A DNA stretch of 6,980 nt from DATLFA01 sp039934635 (GTDB lineage: Bacteria; Actinomycetota; Acidimicrobiia; Acidimicrobiales; WLNW01). Positions 1-6,195 of this stretch are shown in pieces (the stretch's first letter is position 1; every line of letters begins with the position of its first letter). Below the pieces are notes generated by a model. It had not been told where the DNA came from. It made no database searches and was given only the letters and a program-made list of their open reading frames with translations. The stretch spans positions 1 through 6,980 of the forward strand of contig JBDTLT010000272.1 of the NCBI GenBank assembly GCA_039934635.1, written 5' to 3'. The translations under genes and the position numbers were made by a program.

Positions 1-3000
1 CGAGCGTGTCGGCATCGAGCGTGCCGAATCCTTCGTCGAGGAACAGCGCGTCGAGTGTCACGGTCTTGCCCGTCGCGAACGTGGCGAGTTGGTCGGCGAG
101 TGACAGCGCCAACGAGAGCGACGCCAGAAACGTCTCGCCCCCCGACAACGTCTTCGCCTGCCGTTGCTGATCGGCATTCTTGTGGTCGATCACCATGAAG
201 TCGCCATCGTCATAGGCGAGCGAGAACTGGTCGCCCGACAATTCCAAGAGCCTGATCGTCGCGCCTTCGACGAGTTGCGTCATCACGTCGTCGAGAAGCC
301 ACTTCTCGAAGTTGTCGGCCCGCAACAATCGAGCCAGTTCATCGGCGACTGCGGCCTCGCCGGCGAGCGCAGTGACCGACGCGCGGAGCTCGGATACTTT
401 GGCCAGTTCTTCGTCGACACGCGCCACGTCGTCGGCCGCGCGGCCGGCCGCGGTGGACACTGCCTCCGCGGCTGGTTGGTTGCGCTTGGGATGCACGTCG
501 GCTTGCTCACACAGCGCGAGCAGTGCGCGCTGGCGTCGATCGCGCTCCTGGTCGGCCTCTTCTATGCGTGCCGCGGTCACCGACGCGAGTTCGGCTTGTA
601 CCGGGGCTTCGGCCTGCGCCCAATCGAGGAGGGCGAGCCAGTCGGCCTGGACATCGCGCCCGTCGGGCAGCGGCGCGCCCAATCCGGCCAAGTCGATGTG
701 GAGTCGTGACAGCGCTTGGCGCGCCGCGGCCTCGCTGTCGGCCAAGGCGGTCCGTTCGTCGCGCAGAATCTGGACGCGTCGACCCGACTCGATCAACTGC
801 GATCGGACGTCATCGAGCGCGCTCGTCGCCCGTGCCGCCGCGGCCAGTTGTTCGTCGATGGCGGTGCGCGACGAGTCGCCGGTCGGATGGTGCGACGCGA
901 AGACCCGCAACGTCTCCCGCAGCCGTTCGATCCGCATGAGGGCGTCGTCGAGTCGTTTGAGCTCCGCCTCGGCTGATCGCGCCGCACCGTAGATGGCCTC
1001 CGACGGGTCTTGGTCCGCCGCCGCCACGACGCCGCGCTCGGCCGCGCGTGTTCGGCCCGACGCACGGCGCCGCTCGACGTCGACTTCGACGCGCTCGGCG
1101 TGCGCAACGCGTGCGGCCGCCTCCGTGGCGTGCACCTCGGATTCGCTCGCCGCCCACGCGACCAGGGCCACCCAGTCGGCCCGGATGTCCTCGGTCATGG
1201 CCGGCGCGCCGAGTGTCGCAACCTCGGCAACCGCGTTCAACAGGGCCGTGCGGGCCTTGGCTTCACGGGCGCGCAGCGCTTTCTCGTCGGCGCGCAGTTT
1301 CGTCGTCTGGGACTCGAACGACGACCGCGCCGTCTTGGCGACCGCCAGCGACTCGGTGGCATCGGTGACCGCCGCCAGTTGCGCGTCGATCGACTCGATG
1401 GATTGCGCGCGGTCGCGGCCGGCGTCGATGTCGGTGATCTGTTCGGTGAGCAGGGCGAGCTTGATCGCGATGCCCTGCAGATTCGCGGAGGCGGTCGCGG
1501 ACGCTCCCTCGGCCTTTTTCAGTTGCTTCGCTGCCGAGGTCTCGGCCGACTGTGCCTTGGCGATTGCCGACGCGACCTTGCCCTTGGGCAGTGTGGCGAT
1601 CACGTGCTCGCAGACCGGGCAGGCCTCGCCGACCACGAGATGGGGGCGCAGCGCATGCGCTTGGTGCGCGACGGTGGCATCGTCGAGCGCGCCGCGGGCG
1701 ATCTCGTGCGCGGCACGCGCCGACTCCTCCGCGCCATGAGCGGCGTCGAGTGCGGTTTGCGCGGCCACCTGCTGCGTGGCCAGCTCGTGCTGCTGTGCGT
1801 GCAGTGCGACCAGCCGGTCGAGGGTGCGCCGCGCCGAGGCCAGCGAGGCAACGTCGCCGAGCGCGTCGAGGGCGGATTGCCGTTCGGCGACCAGTGCATC
1901 GGCGGCATGGGTCGCGGCTTCGGTATCGGCGAGCTGCGCGGTGACGGTGGCCAACTGATCGGACACGTCGACGACGTCGGCCGGCACTGCGAGTTGGGAG
2001 AGCTTGCTCGATGTCGCGAGCGCGGCGATTGCATCCCTGCGAGCGGCCGCGGCGTCGGTCTCGAGGGCCGCTGTCGTTGTTTCATTGGCGCGCAGTTCGC
2101 CGTGGAGCGATTCGAGCGCGCCGACCAACGCGACAACGTCGGCTCGACGATCGGGTGTGGCGTGGGCCAACTCGTCCAATTGCTCGTGCGCTTGACGGGC
2201 GAGTCGCAACTCGCCGAGATCGCCCAACTCGGCGAGTTGCTGCTCGCGTGCGGCGAACAACGCCGCGCCCTCGGTCATCTCGAGTTCGACCGCGTGAAGT
2301 GACTCACGGTTGCGAGCAACCGAAGATGCCAACTCGCCGACCTCTGGTGGAAGAGCGACGGCCCGCAACCGCGCGGCCCCCGCGTCGAGCGCGGTCGCAT
2401 GGTTGCGCAAGGACGCCGCCTCGCTCACCTGCGCACGCAACGCGTCTTCCTCATCGCGCACGGTGTGATACAGCGCGTCGAGCATTGCGGCCCGCTCGGC
2501 CAGCGCGGTTCGACGTTCGGGCGTGGCCGAGGCCAGCTCGGCCAGTCGTTCGTTGGCGGCGACCGTGCGCGCCTTCGCGTTCTTGGCGCGGTCGCGGGCG
2601 GCGGAGGCGACTCGCTCGTACACCGTGATGTCGAGCAGGTTCTTGAGCAACTCTTGACGATCTTTGGGCCGATCGTGGAGAAACTTGGCGAATTGACCCT
2701 GCGGCAACACGACGCAGCGGGTGAAATGTTCGAAGCTCAAGCCCAGCAGTTCCACGATGCGATCGGTGAGCTCGGGGCCGCCGCTGGCGATCACCTCGCC
2801 GTTGCGCTCGAGGCGCGCCTCTTTGGTGTTCGCGCCGCCGGATTGCGTGCGCCGGATCACGCGCACCGCCGTATAGGGCACGCCCTCGACGAGGAAGTCG
2901 AGATAGACCGTCGCGTCGTTGAGGCCCTGGCTGATGGCCGGGGCGATCAGAGCCTTGTTGTCGTAGCGCGGTATCGACCCGTAGAGCGCCATGCAGATGG

Positions 3001-3130
3001 CATCGACGACGGTGCTCTTGCCGGCACCGGTGGGCCCGGTCAATGCGAACAGGTCGACGCCGTCGAAGTCGACTTCGGTGCGATCGCGATACGCGCCAAA
3101 ACCTTCCATCACGAGCTTGACCGGCCTCAT
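1..3130 (-). CDS. sbcC: SbcC/Rad50-family ATPase, large subunit of SbcCD (3' end cut by window edge)
   Basis: This is the SMC-like ATPase of the Mre11-Rad50/SbcCD complex, which binds DNA ends and uses ATP to control the SbcD nuclease. I read 1043 codons from ATG at 3130 without a stop; the frame leaves the window at position 1. Visible motifs: Walker A GPTGAGKST at residues 32-40, Q-loop LPQGQF at 142-147, a zinc hook CPVC at 504-507 near the middle, ABC signature LSGGE at 995-999, Walker B LFLDE at 1029-1033 and D-loop GTLD at 1036-1039. Alanine-, glutamate- and arginine-rich stretches on either side of the hook are the coiled-coil arms. Only the last tens of residues, including the switch histidine, are missing. 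The chain will be a little longer than the roughly 1050 residues of E. coli SbcC. The start fits the actinobacterial N-terminus MRPVKL and overlaps the sbcD stop by 4 bases; there is no strong Shine-Dalgarno sequence, so coupled translation is likely. The C-terminal arm carries an internal duplication. Confidence 0.95.
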   Translation of the reverse strand, partial: MRPVKLVMEGFGAYRDRTEVDFDGVDLFALTGPTGAGKSTVVDAICMALYGSIPRYDNKALIAPAISQGLNDATVYLDFLVEGVPYTAVRVIRRTQSGGANTKEARLERNGEVIASGGPELTDRIVELLGLSFEHFTRCVVLPQGQFAKFLHDRPKDRQELLKNLLDITVYERVASAARDRAKNAKARTVAANERLAELASATPERRTALAERAAMLDALYHTVRDEEDALRAQVSEAASLRNHATALDAGAARLRAVALPPEVGELASSVARNRESLHAVELEMTEGAALFAAREQQLAELGDLGELRLARQAHEQLDELAHATPDRRADVVALVGALESLHGELRANETTTAALETDAAAARRDAIAALATSSKLSQLAVPADVVDVSDQLATVTAQLADTEAATHAADALVAERQSALDALGDVASLASARRTLDRLVALHAQQHELATQQVAAQTALDAAHGAEESARAAHEIARGALDDATVAHQAHALRPHLVVGEACPVCEHVIATLPKGKVASAIAKAQSAETSAAKQLKKAEGASATASANLQGIAIKLALLTEQITDIDAGRDRAQSIESIDAQLAAVTDATESLAVAKTARSSFESQTTKLRADEKALRAREAKARTALLNAVAEVATLGAPAMTEDIRADWVALVAWAASESEVHATEAAARVAHAERVEVDVERRRASGRTRAAERGVVAAADQDPSEAIYGAARSAEAELKRLDDALMRIERLRETLRVFASHHPTGDSSRTAIDEQLAAAARATSALDDVRSQLIESGRRVQILRDERTALADSEAAARQALSRLHIDLAGLGAPLPDGRDVQADWLALLDWAQAEAPVQAELASVTAARIEEADQERDRRQRALLALCEQADVHPKRNQPAAEAVSTAAGRAADDVARVDEELAKVSELRASVTALAGEAAVADELARLLRADNFEKWLLDDVMTQLVEGATIRLLELSGDQFSLAYDDGDFMVIDHKNADQQRQAKTLSGGETFLASLSLALSLADQLATFATGKTVTLDALFLDEGFGTLDADTL
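368..856 (-). repeat. Tandem duplication in the SbcC C-terminal arm, copy B
   Basis: Residues 759-921 are the second copy. Matching landmarks are IDEQLAA (758-764), LGAP (817-820), ADWLAL (829-834) and Trp837. The shared segment runs on through the 889-921 region, for example ARVDEELAK against KRLDDALMR in copy A. The copies have diverged at the DNA level, so this is an old duplication and not an assembly artefact. Confidence 0.8.
902..1387 (-). repeat. Tandem duplication in the SbcC C-terminal arm, copy A
   Basis: Residues 582-743 of SbcC match residues 759-921 (copy B) at an offset of 177-178 residues with one single-residue gap. Landmarks in this copy are IDAQLAA (581-587), LGAP (640-643), ADWVAL (651-656) and the tryptophan at 659. 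Counted by eye, 31 of 74 positions are identical across 612-643 and 648-689. The match extends weakly to both ends, so the two units probably abut near residue 744. Confidence 0.8.
1610..1621 (-). other. Zinc-hook motif CPVC of SbcC
   Basis: These codons encode Cys504-Pro-Val-Cys507, set in GEACPVCEHV. In the Rad50/SbcC family two such CxxC motifs, one from each of two molecules, jointly hold a zinc ion at the tips of the coiled-coil arms and link the complexes. The position near mid-chain is as expected. Confidence 0.93.
1802..2368 (-). repeat. Weaker internal repeat in the SbcC N-terminal arm
   Basis: Residues 255-321 align without gaps to 377-443 at an offset of 122 residues, with about 20 of 67 identities by eye. 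The best-matched parts are LxxLGDLxxLxxAR (299-312 and 421-434) and a proline-containing break (ALPPEV and AVPADV). Coiled-coil composition inflates such matches, so this is less certain than the C-arm duplication. Confidence 0.45.
3127..3130 (-). other. ATGA stop/start overlap, sbcD-sbcC
   Basis: The TGA stop of sbcD (3129-3127) shares bases with the ATG of sbcC (3130-3128). This arrangement usually means translational coupling by reinitiation and suits two subunits of one complex. Confidence 0.95.
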
Positions 3131-4284
3131 GGCGACGTCTCGATGACCTCGGACAACAGCTCGGCGAACATCGGCGCGAGCTGTTCGCGTTCGATCGAGC
3201 GATCGGCGAGGAATTCGCCAAAGAGCTCTTGGGGCGATCGGCCGCTGCGTTGGCGCCGTTCGGGACGCGGCGCGTCGGCCGACGACGCGATGACGACATC
3301 GACTGCGTTGGGCAAATGGGCGCGCACCTCGTCGGCGATGCCCGGTCGACTCTTCTCGTCGACGATGACCTTGAGCCAGTCGTCGCCGGTGTCGAGGGTC
3401 GCAGCGGACAGGGCCAGCATCGGCGCCTCGATGACGCGCAAGCGACGACCGGCCTCGAGCGCGATGGGTTGCACCTGCGCCGGCTTGCCCGCGTGCACCT
3501 CGACGAGCAGCACACCCTTTACGTCCTTCGTCTCGCCGAAGTCGAGTTGCAGCGGTGAGCCGGGGTAGTAGGAGGGGACCGGGCCGGGCACCGCCTGTTG
3601 GCGATGCAAGTGGCCGAGCGCCACGTATTGCAACTGCGGCGGGAAGGCGTGCGCGGTGATCGCGTATTCGAACACCGTCTGGCCCATGCGCTCGCTGCCG
3701 GTGGTCGTCGCGCCGAGCACCATGGCGTGCGCCGCGAGCAGATGGATGGTGTCGGTGTCGGTGAACCCGGCGGTGAGGGCGCGTACGAGCAGGCGCATGC
3801 GTTCGCTGTATTGCAGTTGGTGCGTGGCGGCGTCGTGGTCCAAGAGGTCGTGCGCTTTGACGACCCAGCGTTGCGACAAGAACGGCACGCACGCCAACAG
3901 AGCCCGCTCGCGACCGTCGCGCGAAAGCAGCTCGACGACGCCGCCCGCGTCGGGTGCGGCAAAGAGCGGCCGTGTGACGACGTGGCCCAACTCGAGCAGC
4001 GGTGCGACCGCTTGCAAACGGCGGTCGCTGTCGTGGTTGCCGGCGAGCACGACGACAGTCGCGCCAGTCTGCGCGAGCGCGAGCAATGCGGCGTAGACGA
4101 TGTTCTCCGACTCGGCCGTAGGGGTCGCGGTGTCGAACAGGTCGCCGACGACGAGGACGGCGTCGACGCGCTCGCGGGCGGCGATCTCGGCGATCTCGCG
4201 CAGCACGGCACGGTGTTCGTCGGCGCGCGATCGACCACGGATGTTGCGCCCGACATGCCAATCGGCAGTGTGGAGGATCTTCAC
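3127..4284 (-). CDS. sbcD: SbcD/Mre11-family DNA nuclease, small subunit of SbcCD
   Basis: This is a Mn-dependent phosphoesterase with 3'-5' exonuclease and endonuclease activity on DNA ends and hairpins, working in complex with SbcC. The product has 385 residues, close to the family's usual 380-410. All phosphoesterase motifs are in place: D8-x-H10 (TADWHVG), GDLFD with D48 at 47-51, GNHD at 82-85, a histidine at 186 in LLAAHAM, and GHLHR at 224-228 with the last metal-binding histidines. The region from about 270 onward (DFGETKDVKGV and following) is the capping domain, and the C-terminal helices should bind the base of the SbcC coiled coil. The GTG start at 4284 is chosen because it puts the canonical VKILHTADWH at the N-terminus, overlaps the upstream stop as GTGA, and has a Shine-Dalgarno GAGGGG 8 bases upstream. 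The frame is open for more than 1.3 kb further upstream, but that stretch is an out-of-frame shadow of the herA-like gene. Confidence 0.97.
   Translation of the reverse strand: MKILHTADWHVGRNIRGRSRADEHRAVLREIAEIAARERVDAVLVVGDLFDTATPTAESENIVYAALLALAQTGATVVVLAGNHDSDRRLQAVAPLLELGHVVTRPLFAAPDAGGVVELLSRDGRERALLACVPFLSQRWVVKAHDLLDHDAATHQLQYSERMRLLVRALTAGFTDTDTIHLLAAHAMVLGATTTGSERMGQTVFEYAITAHAFPPQLQYVALGHLHRQQAVPGPVPSYYPGSPLQLDFGETKDVKGVLLVEVHAGKPAQVQPIALEAGRRLRVIEAPMLALSAATLDTGDDWLKVIVDEKSRPGIADEVRAHLPNAVDVVIASSADAPRPERRQRSGRSPQELFGEFLADRSIEREQLAPMFAELLSEVIETSP
4281..4284 (-). other. GTGA stop/start overlap, herA-like gene to sbcD
   Basis: The TGA stop of the HerA-like gene (4283-4281) shares bases with the GTG start of sbcD (4284-4282). 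It ties the translocase and the nuclease into one translation unit. Confidence 0.93.
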
Positions 4285-5978
4285 TGCGGCAACCCCTCGA
4301 AGGGATCGTCGGGCAACCCGAGCGCGGCAGGGTTGGGGCCGGCCTCGGCACTGCGGGTGGCCCACGCGGGGAACGGGAACTCGAGCACGAGCGGGATCGG
4401 CAACTCGGGTTGGCTGACGATCATCGTGCCCGGCTTGATGAGCGTGGCCCGTTGCCGTTGCACGGTGGGCAAGAAGCCGTACTCGCCCCGGGAGGCTTCG
4501 GCCGAGTCGAGGCGACCGACGACGCGTATGGCCGAGTTGGCGATGACGCGCCGTTCGACTTCGCTGGCCGTCTGTTGCGCGCCGATGAGGATGATGCCGA
4601 GGGATCGGCCGCGCTCGGCAATGTCCAGCAAGATCTCTTTGATGGGGCTCGAGCCGTCGCGTGGCGCATATTTGTTGAGCTCGTCGAGCACGACGAACTG
4701 CAGCGGCCGTGAGGTGCCCGAGCGTTCTTTGTCGTCGAATGCTTTGCGCAGGATCACGCCGACGACGAAGCGCTTGGCGCGGTCGTTGAGGTTGTGGATG
4801 TCGACGACGGTCACTTGATGATCGAATTGCACGCGGTGCTTTTCGGGGTTCGCGACGTTGGACCGCACGAGTGGCGTGAGATGACGGATCGCTCCGTGCA
4901 ATCGACGGACGAACGCATTGACCGTGCCGACGCCGATGGCACGGCCGGCCCACGGCCCGGTGCCGTCGTCGTCGATCACGCGCGACTCGATGAAATCGAC
5001 GAGGTCTTCGAACGAGGCGATGAGCTTGCCATCGATGGTCACGGTGCCCGAGCGGGGGTCGGCACCGATGCGGGCGGCGCGGCGCAACTCGGCGGTGACG
5101 TTGGCGACGACCATCGTGTATTGCTGGCGGTCGTCTTCGGCATCCGCGAACAAGAAGGGCAGCAGCTCTTGTTCGCAGAAGTCGGCGATGGTCCAAAAGA
5201 AGCTCGTGACCCCCATCGTGCGGCTCGTCACGTCGGGTGCCGCCGACTCGGAGTCGCGGCGCGGTGGCGCGAACACGCCGACGCTGTCGAACGGGCCGAC
5301 CGGCAACCCGAGCTTCGCATAGCGATCGGCCTGCGCGGGTGCGAGCGCAGTGTTGGTGTGATCGAGGAACAACAGGTCTTCGCCCTTGACGTTGAAGATG
5401 AGCGCTTTGGTGTTGACGGTTTCTGGACCGAGCACGGCGGAGTGGAATAGCGCGTACAACAAGAAGGTCGCGTAGCTCGTCTTGGTGGCGACGCCGGAGA
5501 CGCCCGAGATGTTGACGTGCGCGCCTTTGGTGCCGTCGAGGAAGTCGAGGTTGAGCCACGCGGGTTCGTCGTCGCGCGAAAGGCCGCACGCGAGCTTGCG
5601 GGTCATCGTGTCGAAGAACAGCGCTTCGTTGCGTTGGAGACCCCTGGCCTTGCGCACCTGTTGGCCGGGTTGCGGCGGGACGAATATCTCGGGTTCGAAA
5701 CGGGTCGCTTGGATCTGTGCCGATTCGCTGATCTCGGCGGGCAGCACGCCGTCGGCGACGAGGAACACGTCGCTGTCGAAGCGCACACCGTCGTGGCGGG
5801 TGCGCACCTGCGAGACGATGCCGTACATGCGCACGGTCTGGCCCCCCGGCAGCTCACGGTCGAGCGCGACGACGTCGTCGAGTTGGAGGAACGCGTCGGG
5901 CTGCACGCCCACCCAGAACTCGAGCGGCGTGGCGTCTTCGGTGCCGAGGACACGGGCGACGACGGGGGATTCATCCAT
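4281..5978 (-). CDS. HerA-like ATP-binding protein (FtsK/HerA-superfamily DNA translocase)
   Basis: The product has 565 residues, a usual HerA size. HerA proteins form hexameric rings that translocate double-stranded DNA; in archaea they drive NurA nuclease in end resection with Mre11-Rad50. Residues 1 to about 95 look like the N-terminal beta-rich HAS-barrel. The ATPase core follows, with a P-loop region at 159-167 (GVSGVATKT, preceded by HVNIS), Walker B VVLDE at 429-433, AERGRSLG at 454-461, a glutamine motif GAQQ at 466-469 as in HerA, and a candidate arginine finger in VVGRLD (R489). The P-loop departs from GxxxxGK[ST]. I chose ATG 5978 because the sequence becomes HerA-like only from MDESPVV; the 40 residues encoded upstream are low-quality. 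A TTG at 5987 is a less likely alternative. There is no good Shine-Dalgarno sequence, but a -10-like TACTCT sits 8 bases before the ATG, suggesting a leaderless message. This is the first gene of the three-gene operon. I am sure of the superfamily; the exact orthology to archaeal HerA is inferred from context. Confidence 0.9.
   Translation of the reverse strand: MDESPVVARVLGTEDATPLEFWVGVQPDAFLQLDDVVALDRELPGGQTVRMYGIVSQVRTRHDGVRFDSDVFLVADGVLPAEISESAQIQATRFEPEIFVPPQPGQQVRKARGLQRNEALFFDTMTRKLACGLSRDDEPAWLNLDFLDGTKGAHVNISGVSGVATKTSYATFLLYALFHSAVLGPETVNTKALIFNVKGEDLLFLDHTNTALAPAQADRYAKLGLPVGPFDSVGVFAPPRRDSESAAPDVTSRTMGVTSFFWTIADFCEQELLPFLFADAEDDRQQYTMVVANVTAELRRAARIGADPRSGTVTIDGKLIASFEDLVDFIESRVIDDDGTGPWAGRAIGVGTVNAFVRRLHGAIRHLTPLVRSNVANPEKHRVQFDHQVTVVDIHNLNDRAKRFVVGVILRKAFDDKERSGTSRPLQFVVLDELNKYAPRDGSSPIKEILLDIAERGRSLGIILIGAQQTASEVERRVIANSAIRVVGRLDSAEASRGEYGFLPTVQRQRATLIKPGTMIVSQPELPIPLVLEFPFPAWATRSAEAGPNPAALGLPDDPFEGLPQ
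4293..4298 (-). promoter_or_regulatory. Ribosome binding site deciding the sbcD GTG start
   Basis: GAGGGG lies inside the last codons of the herA-like gene, with an 8-base gap to the GTG at 4284. It is the best Shine-Dalgarno match in the operon and favours GTG 4284 over any upstream start in the same frame. Confidence 0.7.
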
Positions 5979-5986
5979 ACTCGTCA

Positions 5987-5992
5987 AGAGTA
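5987..5992 (-). promoter_or_regulatory. Candidate -10 element (TACTCT) for the herA-like operon
   Basis: TACTCT fits the actinobacterial TANNNT -10 pattern. Its end lies 8 bases before the ATG at 5978, so transcription would begin at or within about two bases of the start codon, giving a leaderless message. There is no clear -35; the nearest candidate, ATGACC about 15 bases upstream of the -10, is weak. Confidence 0.45.
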
Positions 5993-6166
5993 CGGGAGAG
6001 CTGTGACGGTCATGGTGAGGACAGCACCGTTCGCTCCGCGCAGACCCAAAGTCCTGACCTGGACGGGGCGCGGCGCCGACCGCCGGCGCGTGCATCACCG
6101 AATCGTGCGCGCGCCGTGGGGCAAATGGCCCATATCGTTCGCAATTGCTGACGAATACGTTGAGTG

Positions 6167-6178
6167 TTGAACGTTCGA
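6167..6178. promoter_or_regulatory. Short palindrome upstream of the membrane-protein gene, possible operator
   Basis: TTGAACGTTCGA is symmetrical apart from one base pair, with a perfect GAACGTTC core. It lies about 20 bases before the ATG at 6196. An imperfect direct repeat overlaps it (ACGTTGAGT at 6157 and ACGTTCGAGT at 6171). It could be a repressor site or chance. Confidence 0.25.
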
Positions 6179-6195
6179 GTCGGGAGTCCGTGACG

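Larger units (their letters stand above)
5979..6195. other. Divergent intergenic region between the herA-like operon and the membrane-protein gene
   Basis: These 217 bases separate two genes that point away from each other, so both promoters should lie here. I found a -10-like element next to the herA-like start and a short palindrome near the plus-strand start. There is no convincing gene: a 68-codon minus-strand frame and a plus-strand frame that runs through the region are composition artefacts. Confidence 0.75.

Noticed and set aside
1010..2302. 430-codon plus-strand open frame opposite sbcC
   Set aside because: It lies in codon-to-codon register with the sbcC reading frame, where GC-rich codons rarely give antisense stops. 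The minus strand carries an unbroken SbcC with all motifs.
1..3130. sbcC broken by frameshift or stop
   Set aside because: I checked the minus-strand frame from 3130 to 1 for TTA, CTA and TCA on the plus strand in register and found none. It is open throughout.
4285..5589. Extension of SbcD upstream to an 820-residue protein
   Set aside because: The extra part is extremely arginine-rich and lies out of frame over the herA-like gene. The canonical VKILHTADWH start fits GTG 4284 with a Shine-Dalgarno sequence.
1..5978. HerA-type anti-phage defence island
   Set aside because: Known HerA defence pairs have a SIR2, DUF4297 or similar effector next door. None is visible, and the partners SbcD and SbcC point to DNA repair.
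6073..6089. GC hairpin GCGCCG-5-CGGCGC as a terminator
   Set aside because: The stem is only 6 pairs, there is no T-run on either strand, and it sits between divergent starts where no terminator is needed.
5979..6098. N-terminal extension of the HerA-like protein by 40 residues to an upstream ATG at 6098
   Set aside because: The extension (MMHAPAVGAAP and so on) has no HerA character and crosses the -10-like element. The family-like sequence begins at MDESPVV.
5517..6170. 217-codon plus-strand open frame over the herA-like start and intergenic region
   Set aside because: It overlaps a well-supported gene antisense and has no recognisable features or ribosome site.
6167..6178. LexA (SOS) box
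   Set aside because: Actinobacterial boxes have GAAC and GTTC half-sites separated by four bases. Here the half-sites abut, so the spacing is wrong.
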